Shown here: one piece after another, positions 1 to 8,662 of the stretch | How positions within the stretch are numbered: the stretch's first letter is position 1 | Layout: the number at the start of each line of letters is the position of its first letter | Source: Bordetella parapertussis | GTDB lineage: Bacteria > Pseudomonadota > Gammaproteobacteria > Burkholderiales > SG8-41 | Direction of reading: 5' to 3' | Assembly (NCBI GenBank): GCA_945901405.1 | Contig: CAMDLH010000040.1 | Location: 1-38,834 of the forward strand | Length of the DNA stretch: 38,834 bases | Notes under the pieces: model-generated | Database searches by the model: none | What the model was told of the DNA's origin: nothing | The model's input: the letters and a program-made list of their open reading frames with translations, nothing else | Translations under genes and position numbers: made by a program

Positions 1-105
1 ATGAGAAAATCTTACGGATTCCGAACGTTCAGAGTGGCAGAACTCTCGCTATATCATGTACTTGGCAAACTACCCGAACCAAAGCTCGCCCACAGATTCT
101 ACTGA
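1..105 (+). CDS. C-terminal tail of a transposase, cut by the window start
   Basis: The frame is open from the first base and runs 34 codons to TGA. Its end carries the segments SYGFRTF, ALYH-like SLYH, LGKLPEP and HRFY. From memory this resembles the C-terminal tail of IS transposases, possibly of the ISL3 (IS204/IS1001) type, with the catalytic domain lying outside the window. No more than the tail is visible, so the family is uncertain. Bases 106-200 between this stop and the convergent Crp/Fnr gene should hold the right end of the element, but I could not recognise a terminal repeat without its partner. Confidence 0.45.
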   Translation: MRKSYGFRTFRVAELSLYHVLGKLPEPKLAHRFY

Positions 106-200
106 CGAACCTTATTTTTCGAGAACATGGGTCTGCGTGCAAGTGATGGGAGTCCAGCCGCTCTTCGATTTACGTCAAGGATCGCAGCGCTGCAACGCAA

Positions 201-920
201 TCAGCTTGTAGTTCCGTCCGGAAACAGCCGGTCCATTTCTCTTTTCACCACCGCGTAGCATTCGCATACGCGTTTCTCCAGATTAGGGCGGTCGAGCACG
301 GTGATGTGGCCGCGGCTGTAGCGTATCAGCCCTGCTTCCTGCAAGCGTCCGGCGGCCTCGGTGACGCCTTCGCGGCGCACGCCCAGCATGTTGGCGATCA
401 ACTCCTGCGTCATCGCCAGTTCATTGCTGGGCAATCGATCCAGGCTGAGCAGCAGCCAGCGGCACAGTTGCTGATCCACCGAATGATGCCGGTTGCACAC
501 CGCGGTCTGCGTCATTTGCGCGATGAGCGACTGGGTGTAGCGCAGCAACAGATGCTGCAGCAAGCCGCCGAGCGCGAATTCCGTCTTCAGCGCGGCAGCG
601 TGCAGCCGGTAGCCGTGGCCGGCGCTTTGCACCACGGCGCGGCTGGGCGTGCTTTCGCCGCCCATGAACAACGCGATGCCTACCGCGCCTTCGTTGCCGA
701 TGACCGCGATCTCGGTCGAGGCGCCGTTCTCCATGGCATAGAGCAGCGACACGATGCCGCTGGCGGGGAAATACAAGTGCCGCAGCTTGGTGCCGGATTC
801 AAAGACGATCAGGCCCAGTGGCAACTCGACCGGCTCCAGATGCGGCTGCAGGCGTGCGTAGTCGGCGGCGGGCAGCGCGGCAAGAATGCGGTTTTGCTCT
901 GCGCTATGGGAGGCAGGCAT
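201..920 (-). CDS. Crp/Fnr-family transcriptional regulator
   Basis: This 239-residue protein has the family layout: an N-terminal cyclic-nucleotide-like beta barrel (about residues 15-130, with YFPASGIVSL and EIAVIGNEGAVG), a long dimer helix and a C-terminal winged helix-turn-helix (about 170-215, QELIANMLGVRREGVTEAAG). The N-terminus has no Fnr-type cysteine cluster, so iron-sulfur oxygen sensing is unlikely. The cAMP-contacting pattern of Crp is also not obvious, so the ligand is unknown. It is transcribed away from the SDR gene, sharing a 199-base divergent spacer, and converges on the transposase tail. Regulation of the SDR gene is possible but not shown. Confidence 0.85.
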   Translation of the reverse strand: MPASHSAEQNRILAALPAADYARLQPHLEPVELPLGLIVFESGTKLRHLYFPASGIVSLLYAMENGASTEIAVIGNEGAVGIALFMGGESTPSRAVVQSAGHGYRLHAAALKTEFALGGLLQHLLLRYTQSLIAQMTQTAVCNRHHSVDQQLCRWLLLSLDRLPSNELAMTQELIANMLGVRREGVTEAAGRLQEAGLIRYSRGHITVLDRPNLEKRVCECYAVVKREMDRLFPDGTTS

Positions 921-1119
921 GGTGCGTCACCATGGCATGTTTTCGACGGCGCAGCATACACCTTGCGTACGTTGGCGCACAGAGCACCCCGCGCGCACAA
1001 CGCGGGCGGGATGAAAACACAGGCAACCGTCGCGGCTCTGCGAATATCAGACATACCGCCACCTGAAGATTTCCAGATAGACTATTCCTTTTCTCATCGA
1101 GACTCACCAACAAAACTCC

Positions 1120-1893
1120 ATGCCCTACGCGCCTTTTGATCTGACGGGAAAAGTTGCGGTGGTCACCGGCGGCAACGGCGGCATCGGCTTGGGCATGGCC
1201 GAGGCGCTGGCGCAGGCGGGCGCTGCCGTGTGCATCTGGGGCACCAACGAGGCGCGAAACAGTGCCGCGCTCGAAAAGCTGCGCGCGCATGGCGCAAAGG
1301 CGCTCGCGTTGCGTTGTGATGTCGGTGATGAAGCCGCTGTTGAACAGACGTTTGCGCAAACGCTCGATTACTTTGGCCGCATGGATGCCTGCTTTGCCAA
1401 CGCCGGGGTCATCGGCGGCGGTGTGAAATCGTTTGTCGAGATGAGCAGTGACGAGTGGCGCCGCGTGATGCGCGTCAATCTCGATGGCGCGTTTTACACG
1501 CTGCGCTCGGCCTCTCGGCACATGATCGCTGGCGGCCACGGCGGCTCGCTGGTCGTCACATCCAGTCTTGCCGCGATTTCGGGCTCGCCGCGCAACGAAC
1601 ACTATGCGGCGAGCAAGGGTGCTGCAATTTCGCTGATCCAGGGCCTCGCGGTCGAACTCGCGCGACACCGCATACGCGCCAATGCGATTCAGCCCGGTTG
1701 GATCGACACCGCGATGACGGAAGAACTATTTCACGGCGGCAAGTTTGCAGAAAACGTGCTGCCGCGCGTGCCGCTGCGGCGTTGGGGCATGCCCGCCGAT
1801 TTTGGCGGCATCGCGGTGTATCTGGCGAGCGACGCCAGCGCCTATCACACGGGCGACACGCTGCTGATCGATGGGGGATATACGAAGTTTTAG
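1120..1893 (+). CDS. short-chain dehydrogenase/reductase (SDR)
   Basis: This 257-residue classical SDR oxidoreductase uses NAD(P) to interconvert an alcohol and a carbonyl. The Rossmann nucleotide loop is TGGNGGIG (residues 17-24), followed by CDV near 66-68, the NAG motif at 94-96, structural Asn120, catalytic Ser149, and the YAASK pair Tyr162 and Lys166. The C-terminal LLIDGGY ending is typical of FabG-like members. The start has no strong ribosome binding site, but the reading begins where the family normally does. It ends 22 bases from the convergent CMD-like gene. The substrate cannot be read from sequence; the neighbours suggest catabolism rather than fatty acid synthesis. Confidence 0.88.
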   Translation: MPYAPFDLTGKVAVVTGGNGGIGLGMAEALAQAGAAVCIWGTNEARNSAALEKLRAHGAKALALRCDVGDEAAVEQTFAQTLDYFGRMDACFANAGVIGGGVKSFVEMSSDEWRRVMRVNLDGAFYTLRSASRHMIAGGHGGSLVVTSSLAAISGSPRNEHYAASKGAAISLIQGLAVELARHRIRANAIQPGWIDTAMTEELFHGGKFAENVLPRVPLRRWGMPADFGGIAVYLASDASAYHTGDTLLIDGGYTKF

Positions 1894-1915
1894 ATGTAAA
1901 ACCAGCGCGGGACGA

Positions 1916-2314
1916 CTACGGCTTCTCCGACCACTCGCCACGCTCGATCAGCACTTTCTTCAACACCTTCAATCCTTCGACGGTGCACGGCACACCGCCG
2001 TAAGTTGTCATCTGAAAAATCACTTCGGCGACTTCTTTTGCGGATGCGCCTACGTTGAGCGCCGCATGGCAGTGGATGTGCAGCTCCTCCCAGAATTTCT
2101 GCACGGTGAGCGCGCCCACTGCGCACAGCTCGCGCTGCTTTTGCGACAGCACCTCGCGCGCGTACAGCCGCCCGACGAAAAAGCGCGAGTAGTTTTTTGC
2201 CAGATCGGAATCGAAGTCACGCCAGATCGCGTACGCGCCTTCACCTTTTTTCGGCGGGCCGAATAGTTTCGCCGAGACTTCGCGCGCTATGTCGCTGAGT
2301 TCCTTGTCGTTCAT
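1916..2314 (-). CDS. carboxymuconolactone decarboxylase (CMD)/AhpD-like protein
   Basis: This 132-residue all-helical protein has the CMD-domain pattern: REL (61-63), then ELHIHCHAAL with Cys82 and flanking histidines, NVGAS, and EVIFQMTTYGGVP near 97-109. The family includes gamma-carboxymuconolactone decarboxylase and AhpD-type thiol peroxidase partners. Only one active-site cysteine is visible in the HxxH region, so it is not a classical CxxC AhpD. Its start lies 12 bases after the aminotransferase stop, so the two are almost certainly co-transcribed. Decarboxylase or ring-fission accessory activity is a guess from the family. Confidence 0.82.
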   Translation of the reverse strand: MNDKELSDIAREVSAKLFGPPKKGEGAYAIWRDFDSDLAKNYSRFFVGRLYAREVLSQKQRELCAVGALTVQKFWEELHIHCHAALNVGASAKEVAEVIFQMTTYGGVPCTVEGLKVLKKVLIERGEWSEKP

Positions 2315-2326
2315 AATTTTGCTGGT

Positions 2327-3709
2327 TTAAGCCAACTCGCCTTCGTCACGCAGCGCGCGCAACGTGTTGCGCCATGCGTCGACGGTGAGCTTGACGTCCT
2401 CCGCCGTGTGCGCCGCGGACACCAGCCCGCCGCGCCAGCTTTTCGGATCGACGCCGTTGATCATCAGCCCCAGCACCAGTTTTCGCAGCATGCCCTCGCG
2501 CTTGTCCGCCTTGAACCAATCCGCCGGTACGGCGTGCGCGTCGAACGCGGTGGGCTTGATCGCATGATTGTCCGGGTTGGTGAAAAAATGAAAGAACGAA
2601 TAATCGCCATACATCGCCCACGGCACGCCTTCTTCTTCCAGCACCTCGTTCATGCCTTTGCGCAACGCGACTGCCGCCGCGGTGGCGCGCGCGCAGATAT
2701 CGGTGTCGCGGATTAACTTGAGCGTGACGATGCCCGCCGCCGCACACACGGCGTGGCCGTTGTGCGTGCCCTGGTGGCTGATGCGCTCGTGTTTCGCCGC
2801 CGCCGACATTTCAAAATCGAGCCAACCGAGAATATCCTTGCGGCCCGCCACCGCGCCGCCGGGCATGCCGCCCGCGAGCACTTTCGCCAGCGTGGTGAGA
2901 TCGGGGATGACATTGATCGCGGCTTGCAGTCCGCCGGGCGACACACGAAAGCCGCTCACCACCTCGTCGAATATCAGATATACACCGTGCCGGCGCGTAA
3001 GTTCACGCAGTTCGCGCAGTACCGCGGACGAAGTCGGCACCGCGCCTGAACTCGTGCCCAGCGGCTCGATCATCGCAGCACCAATGTCGTCGCGCGTGGA
3101 CAAGAGCCGCGCGACTTCGGCCATGTCGTTGATGCGCACGAGGATGATTTCGGCCGCGAGTGCGGGCGATACACCGGGCGTGGGCACGCCGTCCAGATGA
3201 TCCTTGTTGCCGAACGCGACATGATCGTGCCAGCCATGAAAGTTGCCGATGAAGCGAATGATCTTCGGTTTGCCGCTGGCCGCGCGCGCGAGCCGCATCG
3301 CCAGATGCGTCGCTTCGGTGCCGGATGAGGTGAAACGCACGCGCTCGGCCGAAGGCACCATGTCGTGCACCAGCCGCGCCCATTCGAGCTCAAGCTCGTG
3401 CGAGGCCGCGAAGTGCATACCCTTCTGCAACTGTGCTTGCGCCGCCGCGACCACAGCCGGGTGCTGATGCCCCAGCAACAGCGAACCGTGTCCGCCGTAG
3501 TAATCGATGTATTCATTGCCGTCGATGTCCCACTTGCGCGAACCGAGCGCGCGGTCGACGTAAATGCCATACGGCCAGGCGCGCCGCGAGTCGTGCACGA
3601 TGCCGCTGGGCAGCACCGTCACCGCTTCTTTGTAGCGCGCGGCGGAGCGCTTGGTACGGCTGCGGTAGGTGTCGATGATTTTTGAATTCACTGCGGTGGC
3701 CACGTTCAT
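2327..3709 (-). CDS. class III PLP aminotransferase (glutamate-1-semialdehyde mutase-like)
   Basis: This 460-residue fold-type I PLP enzyme carries SSGTEATHLAMRLAR (128-142, phosphate-binding), FHGWHD (157-162), the FDEVVSGFR segment with Asp248 for the pyridine nitrogen, and Lys276 in TLAKVLAGG as the PLP Schiff-base lysine. The frame is open far upstream, but I chose the ATG preceded by GGAG eight bases away; the extension to 4402 overlaps the gamma-glutamyltransferase-like gene and lacks family sequence. It resembles HemL but is longer and sits with catabolic genes rather than heme genes. A transaminase or aminomutase acting on an amino or keto acid substrate is more likely than heme synthesis. 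Confidence 0.88.
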   Translation of the reverse strand: MNVATAVNSKIIDTYRSRTKRSAARYKEAVTVLPSGIVHDSRRAWPYGIYVDRALGSRKWDIDGNEYIDYYGGHGSLLLGHQHPAVVAAAQAQLQKGMHFAASHELELEWARLVHDMVPSAERVRFTSSGTEATHLAMRLARAASGKPKIIRFIGNFHGWHDHVAFGNKDHLDGVPTPGVSPALAAEIILVRINDMAEVARLLSTRDDIGAAMIEPLGTSSGAVPTSSAVLRELRELTRRHGVYLIFDEVVSGFRVSPGGLQAAINVIPDLTTLAKVLAGGMPGGAVAGRKDILGWLDFEMSAAAKHERISHQGTHNGHAVCAAAGIVTLKLIRDTDICARATAAAVALRKGMNEVLEEEGVPWAMYGDYSFFHFFTNPDNHAIKPTAFDAHAVPADWFKADKREGMLRKLVLGLMINGVDPKSWRGGLVSAAHTAEDVKLTVDAWRNTLRALRDEGELA

Positions 3710-3792
3710 GTCTATCTCCGTAAGTCGATGTCTTACCGCGAGAATAACCCCATTCGCCACAACCATTCCAGTCCGCGTACCGCAATGCTTCC

Positions 3793-3822
3793 TTGACCCT
3801 CGGCGTGTGCAGGGGCTATCGT
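3793..3822 (+). promoter_or_regulatory. candidate sigma-70 promoter for the gamma-glutamyltransferase-like gene
   Basis: TTGACC and TATCGT are separated by 18 bases. Transcription would begin near 3829, just before a good Shine-Dalgarno (AGGAGAG) and the ATG at 3854. The -35 is strong, the -10 is fair. It lies in the 144-base divergent spacer shared with the aminotransferase gene. Confidence 0.4.
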
Positions 3823-3853
3823 GCGGATTAATCGAAATCAAGGAGAGACGGCA

Positions 3854-5512
3854 ATGGACGACGGATCGTGGGGACTCAGCGCGGCGGAAGGCAGCAGCGT
3901 CAGGCAACGCCCGGAAGCCTTCGGGCTGCGCGGCATGGTGGCCTCCGCGCATCCGGCGGCAGCGTTCATCGGCTTGAGCATTCTGCAAAAAGGCGGCAAC
4001 GCATTTGACGCCGCGATCGCGGTGGCGGCGGCGGAGGGCGTGGTACTGCCGATGAAATGCGGCTTGGGCGGCGATGCCTTCGTGGTGTTGCATGACGCGA
4101 AAAAGCGCGAAATGGTGGCCTACAATGGCAGCGGCGTCGCTGCCGCGGGCGCGACCGCCGACTATTACATCAGCCGCGGCCACAAAGAGATGCCGCTCGA
4201 CGGCGTGCACGCGGTGAGCGTGCCGGGCGGGGTCAGCGTGTATGAGGCGATCTGGAAGCGTTATTGCACCATGCCGTGGGCGGAGTTGTGGGCGCCGGCG
4301 ATTGATCTCGCGGAGAAGGGTGTGGCGATCACCGATTACATCAGCAAGCGTTACGCCGATCGCGCCGACCGGCTGGCGAAGTTTGAGTGGTCGGCGAAAC
4401 AATTTTTACCCAACGGCCGTGCGCCCGCCGCGGGCGAACGCTGGGCCGCGCCGCTGCTTGCAAAGAGTCTGCGCATCGTCGCCAAGGGCGGGGCGGAGGC
4501 GTTCTATCGCGGCGAGATCGCGGAGAAACTCGTCGCGTATTTCAAGAGCGTGGGCGGCCTGTTCGAGCTGGATGACTTTGCGCGGCAACAGGCGGTGACC
4601 TACACACCCATCTCCAGCGACTATCGCGGCTACAAGGTGTACGAAACCGCGCCGCCGTCGCAGGGCTTTTTGTTGTTGGAGCAACTGAACATCATCGAAG
4701 GGTTTGACTTGAAATCACTCGCGCCCTTCAGCGCCGAGCGCATGCACTTGTTGATTGAGGCCAAGAAGCTAGCATTCGCCGACCGCAATCGTTACGCGGG
4801 TGATCCGGCGTTCGTGAAATGGCCGCTCGAAACATTCATGTCGAAAGCGCACGCGGCGCAACGCCGTGCGCTGATCGACCCAAAGCGCGCGCAGTGGCCG
4901 GCGGGCGCCATGGTGCCGGAGCACAACGGCGATACCAGCTATTTCGCCGTGGCCGACGGCGACGGCAACGCGCTGTCGTTCATCCACAGCCTGTCGAATT
5001 CGTTCGGCTCGTGTTTGGTCGGCGGCGAAACCGGCATCACGCTCAACAACCGCGCTGGACGTGGTTTCAGCATCGACCCGAATCATCCGAACGTCATCGC
5101 GCCGGGCCGGCGCACCATGCACACGTTGAACGCCTACATGATGTGCCGCAACGGAGAGCCGTGGCTGGTGGGCGGCACCCCCGGCGGCGATCAGCAGACG
5201 CAATGGAGCACGCAGGTCATCAATGGCATCGTCGATCACGGCATGTCGTTGCAGGACGCAGTCGATGCGCCGCGCTGGTATAGCTTCCCCGGCACCGATC
5301 CGGGCAACCTGGGCCGCACGCCTTCGGTGAAGATCGAGCAGCGCGCGCCCAAGGCCGCGTGTGACGCGCTGGCGGGGCTGGGTCACGCGGTCGAGATGAT
5401 CGGCCCGTGGTCGGGCGGCGGCGCGGTGCAATTGATACAGCTTGATCGCGAGCGTGGCGTGTTGCGCGGCGCCAGTGATCCGCGGCCGGGCGGCATGGCG
5501 CTGGGGTTCTGA
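3854..5512 (+). CDS. gamma-glutamyltransferase family protein (Ntn hydrolase)
   Basis: This 552-residue protein belongs to the self-cleaving gamma-glutamyltransferase family. The N-terminal half has GMVASAHPAAAFIG and GGNAFDAAIA. The small-subunit nucleophile is Thr361 in HNGDTSYFAVADGDGNA, followed by the GGTPGGDQQTQ oxyanion-region motif. No signal peptide is visible, so it is probably cytoplasmic. The usual RExAP or NGSGRAP segment, whose Arg holds the gamma-glutamyl carboxylate, reads NGSGVAAA here, so that arginine is missing and the substrate may not be a gamma-glutamyl compound. The start was chosen at the ATG seven bases after AGGAGA. It is followed after 22 bases by two Bug binding proteins, suggesting a catabolic uptake operon. 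Confidence 0.87.
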   Translation: MDDGSWGLSAAEGSSVRQRPEAFGLRGMVASAHPAAAFIGLSILQKGGNAFDAAIAVAAAEGVVLPMKCGLGGDAFVVLHDAKKREMVAYNGSGVAAAGATADYYISRGHKEMPLDGVHAVSVPGGVSVYEAIWKRYCTMPWAELWAPAIDLAEKGVAITDYISKRYADRADRLAKFEWSAKQFLPNGRAPAAGERWAAPLLAKSLRIVAKGGAEAFYRGEIAEKLVAYFKSVGGLFELDDFARQQAVTYTPISSDYRGYKVYETAPPSQGFLLLEQLNIIEGFDLKSLAPFSAERMHLLIEAKKLAFADRNRYAGDPAFVKWPLETFMSKAHAAQRRALIDPKRAQWPAGAMVPEHNGDTSYFAVADGDGNALSFIHSLSNSFGSCLVGGETGITLNNRAGRGFSIDPNHPNVIAPGRRTMHTLNAYMMCRNGEPWLVGGTPGGDQQTQWSTQVINGIVDHGMSLQDAVDAPRWYSFPGTDPGNLGRTPSVKIEQRAPKAACDALAGLGHAVEMIGPWSGGGAVQLIQLDRERGVLRGASDPRPGGMALGF

Positions 5513-5534
5513 TCACGTTTGCGGAGCGATAATC

Positions 5535-6506
5535 GTGAATCTTCCAGGATACATCGCGGTAGCCGTTGCTATGTTATCTGCCTCGCTTTGTTGCGCGGCG
5601 GAGTGGAAACCGGAGCGCAACATCGAGATCATGGTCGGCACCGCGCCCGGCAGCCGTCAGGATCGCACCGCGCGCGTGGTGCAGAAAATCTGGCACGACA
5701 ACAAGTTTCTGCCCGTGCCGCAGGCGGTGTTCAACCGCCCCGGCGGCGGCGGTGAAATCGCCTGGACTCACTTCGCGCGATTTCCCGGCGACGGGCATTA
5801 TGTCGCCGCGACCAGCCCGGCGATGATTTCGAATCAGTTGTTGGGCAAAAGCAAACTGACACTGGCGGATGTCACGCCGCTGGCGCTGCTCAACGCGGGC
5901 TACACCACGTTTTCCGTCAAGGCTGATCACGCGATCAAATCCATGGCTGATCTTGCCGCGCGTCTGAAAAAAGACCCCGCTTCGGTGACGTTCGGCTTCG
6001 GCACCTCCATCGGCAATTCGTTGCATACCACCGGCACGCTCTATGGTCACGCGCTTGGCGTCGATGCACGCAAACTGAAAATGGTGGTGTTCAATGCTTC
6101 GTCCGAAGCGATGACCGCGGTGATGGGCGGGCACGTGGACGTACTCATCACCTCGTTCTCGACGATCTTGTCACCCGTGGCCAACAACCAGATGCGCGTG
6201 CTGGCGGTGGCTTCACCCGCGCGCAACAGCGCGTTCGCCGATGTGCCCACGTTTCGCGAGAGCGGCATCGATCTGGTGTTCTACAACTGGAACGGCATCG
6301 TCGGCCCCAAGGGCTTGAGTGATGCGCAGATTGCATACTGGGACGGCGTGCTCGCGAAAACCGTGGCGACCAGCGAATGGAAAACGACCATGGCCAGGGA
6401 TCAGCAGGAGGCCGTCTACCTGCCCAGTCATGAGATGAAAAAGCATATGGAAAAAGAGCGCGATCTGTATCGCACGTCTTTGCTGCAACTGGGGCTGATC
6501 AAGTAG
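5535..6506 (+). CDS. Bug/TctC-family periplasmic solute-binding protein (divergent)
   Basis: This is a 323-residue secreted binding protein starting at GTG, eight bases after GGAG. A hydrophobic signal segment (about residues 7-22) ends at LCCAA. The family pattern is present but divergent: IEIMVGTAPGSRQDRTAR, where the ligand-binding Asp and the D-R-x-A-R pattern are kept, then FNRPGGGGE, DVTPLALL, NASSEAMTAVMGGHVD and VPTFRESGID. Bug proteins bind small carboxylates or related metabolites in the periplasm, usually for tripartite tricarboxylate transporters. No TctA or TctB gene is in the window, so it is an orphan receptor. It sits between the gamma-glutamyltransferase-like gene and a second Bug gene with short spacers, likely one operon. 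Confidence 0.85.
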   Translation: MNLPGYIAVAVAMLSASLCCAAEWKPERNIEIMVGTAPGSRQDRTARVVQKIWHDNKFLPVPQAVFNRPGGGGEIAWTHFARFPGDGHYVAATSPAMISNQLLGKSKLTLADVTPLALLNAGYTTFSVKADHAIKSMADLAARLKKDPASVTFGFGTSIGNSLHTTGTLYGHALGVDARKLKMVVFNASSEAMTAVMGGHVDVLITSFSTILSPVANNQMRVLAVASPARNSAFADVPTFRESGIDLVFYNWNGIVGPKGLSDAQIAYWDGVLAKTVATSEWKTTMARDQQEAVYLPSHEMKKHMEKERDLYRTSLLQLGLIK

Positions 6507-6528
6507 GTTCGTGACGAAAGGCGCCGTG

Positions 6529-7503
6529 ATGAAAAACTTGAGTCGAGCCTGTTTCACAACCCTGGCTGTGTTCGGTTACGCGGCGGCCAACGCACAAACA
6601 CAGCCGTACCCCGCAAAAAGCGTGCGCGTGATCGTGCCGCAATCGAGCGGCAGCGCCAGCGATACCGCCGCGCGTGTCGTGGGCGGGCGCATCGCGACGC
6701 TGCTCAATCAACAGTTCGTGGTTGATAACCGCCCCGGCGCGGGCGGCCTCACCGGCAGCGAAATGGGTGCAAAGGCCGCGCCGGATGGATACACGCTGAC
6801 GGTGGCGAGCATTTCGTCGCATGGCACCATCCCCGCGCTGTATCGCAAATTGAGCTATGACGCGGTGAAGGATTTCGCCCCGGTCACGCTCTGGGTCACC
6901 ATACCCAACGTGCTCGCGGTGCATCCGTCCCTGCCGGTGCGCACCACGGGCGACTTGATCGCGCTTGCCAAGGCGCGGCCTGGCCAGATCAACAGCGGCC
7001 ATCAGGGCAACGGCAGCTCGCAGCATCTCGCCACCGAGCTATTCAAGATCATGGCCGGCAACATCAATATCGTGCTGGTGCCGTACAAAGGCAGCGGGCC
7101 GGGCATGATCGCGTTGCTGGCGGGCGAAGTATCGGTGCTGTTTCCGACGCTGGTGCTATCCACCCCGCACATACAGGCCGGCAGAATCAAACCCATCGCC
7201 GTCACCACGGCGAAACGTCTTGAAGGCTATGCGCATTTGCCGACGGTGGCGGACACCCTGCCGGGGTTCGAACTGGTGAGCTGGATCGGGTTGCTCGCGC
7301 CAGCGGGCACGCCGCAAGCCGCCATCACGCGCCTTAACGAAGCGGGCATCAAGGCGCTGGCAATGCCCGATATCCAGAAAACCCTCGCGGGCGGCGGCAT
7401 GAACGCGGCGGCCACCACGCCTGAGCAATTCGGCGCGTTCATCCAGAGCGAAATCGCCAAGTGGACCAAGGTCGCGCGCGCCGCCAGGATCGAGGCGGAG
7501 TAG
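6529..7503 (+). CDS. Bug/TctC-family periplasmic solute-binding protein
   Basis: This 324-residue protein has a signal peptide ending near AAANAQTQ and the classical Bug beginning YPAKSVRVIVPQ. The P-loop-like GG region reads SGSASDTAAR, keeping the binding Asp. Later family marks are VDNRPGAGGLTGSE, AAPDGYTL, KDFAPVTLW, RPGQINSGHQGNGSSQHLA, VPYKGSGPGMIALLAGEV and LPTVADTLPGFE. The ATG was preferred over an upstream in-frame GTG because AAAGG lies at a proper distance and the signal peptide then begins with MKN. It follows the divergent Bug gene by 22 bases. Two tandem binding proteins after one hydrolase suggest different ligands from a single pathway. Confidence 0.93.
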   Translation: MKNLSRACFTTLAVFGYAAANAQTQPYPAKSVRVIVPQSSGSASDTAARVVGGRIATLLNQQFVVDNRPGAGGLTGSEMGAKAAPDGYTLTVASISSHGTIPALYRKLSYDAVKDFAPVTLWVTIPNVLAVHPSLPVRTTGDLIALAKARPGQINSGHQGNGSSQHLATELFKIMAGNINIVLVPYKGSGPGMIALLAGEVSVLFPTLVLSTPHIQAGRIKPIAVTTAKRLEGYAHLPTVADTLPGFELVSWIGLLAPAGTPQAAITRLNEAGIKALAMPDIQKTLAGGGMNAAATTPEQFGAFIQSEIAKWTKVARAARIEAE

Positions 7504-7521
7504 TTTGCCCGCCGGGCGGCG

Positions 7522-7534
7522 AATTCAAAAGCAA
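7522..7534 (+). promoter_or_regulatory. predicted Ada operator (A box and B box)
   Basis: The sequence AATTCAAAAGCAA has the two half elements bound by methylated Ada, AAT and GCAA, separated by six bases. This is the arrangement described for the E. coli ada promoter. It lies 45 bases before the ada start codon. A -10-like TAAACT occurs downstream, with no good -35, as expected of an activator-dependent promoter. It supports methylation-responsive autoregulation of ada. Confidence 0.5.
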
Positions 7535-7579
7535 GAGCCGGAGTGCGGCGCGCGATGCAGGCGCCTAAACTCTCACGCC

Positions 7580-8662
7580 ATGAACCAATCGACAAAAGCA
7601 GAATTACTCGCGGCCGCGACAGTGAGTGACCCGCGCTGGGCGGCGGTGCTTGCGCGCGACGCGGGCGCCGACGGCACGTTTTTCTATTCGGTGAAAACCA
7701 CCGGCGTGTATTGCCGCCCGTCGTGCGCGGCGCGTGCTCCGCGGCCGGAGAACGTTGCGTTTCATCTTACGGCGGCGGATGCCGAACGCACGGGCTTTCG
7801 TCCGTGCAAGCGCTGCAAGCCCGAGCAAGCGCCGCTGGCGGCAAGGCACACGGCAACCATCTCCAGGCTTTGCAAGCTGATCGAAACCGCGGAGCAAACA
7901 CCCCGCCTCGCCGCGCTTGCGCAACACGCGAACATGAGCGTGTATCACCTGCATCGTGTGTTCAGGGCCGTTACCGGCTTGACGCCAAAATCCTACGCGG
8001 CGGCACAGCGCGCGCAACGCGTGCGCGACGGCCTTGCGCAAGGCGGCAGCGTCACCGATGCAATCTACAACGCGGGCTACGGATCGAACGGGCGCTTCTA
8101 CGAAAAATCAAACGAGCTGCTGGGCATGAAACCAGCCGACTATCGCAACGGCGGCGCCGGCGCCACGATACGTTTTGCCGTCGGCGAGTGCATGCTGGGT
8201 TCGATACTCGTGGCCGCGAGCGAGCGCGGCGTGTGCGCGATCTTCATGGGCGATGACTCGGACGCACTGTTGCGCGATCTGCGCCGGCGATTCCCGCACG
8301 CCATGCTGACCGGCGACGATGCCAAATTCAAAAAGACCGTCGCAAAAGTCGTGCGCTTCGTGGATGCGCCGCGTATCGGCCTCGATCTGCCGCTCGACAT
8401 ACGCGGCACCGTGTTTCAGCAGCGCGTATGGCAGGCGCTGCGCAAGATTCCCGCCGGCAAGACCGTGAGCTACAGCGAACTCGCCAAACGCATCGGCGTA
8501 CCCAAGGCAGTGCGCGCCGTCGCCGGCGCGTGCGCGGCCAACGCGATTGCCGTGGCGATCCCGTGTCATCGTGTCGTGCGCAACGACGGTGGATTATCGG
8601 GTTACCGCTGGGGTGTGGAACGTAAGCGCGCGTTGATCGAGCGCGAGCGCGTGACTAAATAA
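7580..8662 (+). CDS. ada: Ada: methyl-phosphotriester sensor/activator and O6-methylguanine-DNA methyltransferase
   Basis: The 360-residue protein has both Ada halves and nearly the E. coli length. The N-terminal zinc domain carries Cys45, Cys49, Cys76 and Cys79 in GVYCRPSC and FRPCKRCKPEQ; Cys45 would accept methyl groups from phosphotriesters. An AraC-type helix-turn-helix follows (about 93-185). The C-terminal transferase domain has GTVFQQRVWQAL, YSELAKRIG and the IPCHRVV active site with Cys329, which takes the methyl group from O6-methylguanine. Once methylated, Ada activates its own promoter. The ATG was chosen because conserved sequence begins there. The gene follows a Bug gene after 76 bases but has its own Ada box, so it is probably independent. 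Confidence 0.95.
   Translation: MNQSTKAELLAAATVSDPRWAAVLARDAGADGTFFYSVKTTGVYCRPSCAARAPRPENVAFHLTAADAERTGFRPCKRCKPEQAPLAARHTATISRLCKLIETAEQTPRLAALAQHANMSVYHLHRVFRAVTGLTPKSYAAAQRAQRVRDGLAQGGSVTDAIYNAGYGSNGRFYEKSNELLGMKPADYRNGGAGATIRFAVGECMLGSILVAASERGVCAIFMGDDSDALLRDLRRRFPHAMLTGDDAKFKKTVAKVVRFVDAPRIGLDLPLDIRGTVFQQRVWQALRKIPAGKTVSYSELAKRIGVPKAVRAVAGACAANAIAVAIPCHRVVRNDGGLSGYRWGVERKRALIERERVTK

Noticed and set aside
201-920. FNR-type oxygen sensor
   Set aside because: There is no N-terminal cysteine cluster for an iron-sulfur centre.
306-1139. Long plus-strand open frame opposite the Crp/Fnr gene
   Set aside because: Its translation is Ala/Gln/His/Arg-rich with no family motifs, and it mirrors a clear Crp/Fnr protein on the other strand.
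2327-3709. HemL (glutamate-1-semialdehyde mutase of heme synthesis)
   Set aside because: The protein is longer, lies in a catabolic context beside a CMD-like gene, and only shares general class III motifs.
3710-4402. N-terminal extension of the aminotransferase into the gamma-glutamyltransferase-like gene
   Set aside because: The extension is antisense to a conserved gene and has no aminotransferase sequence; an ATG with a good Shine-Dalgarno lies at 3709.
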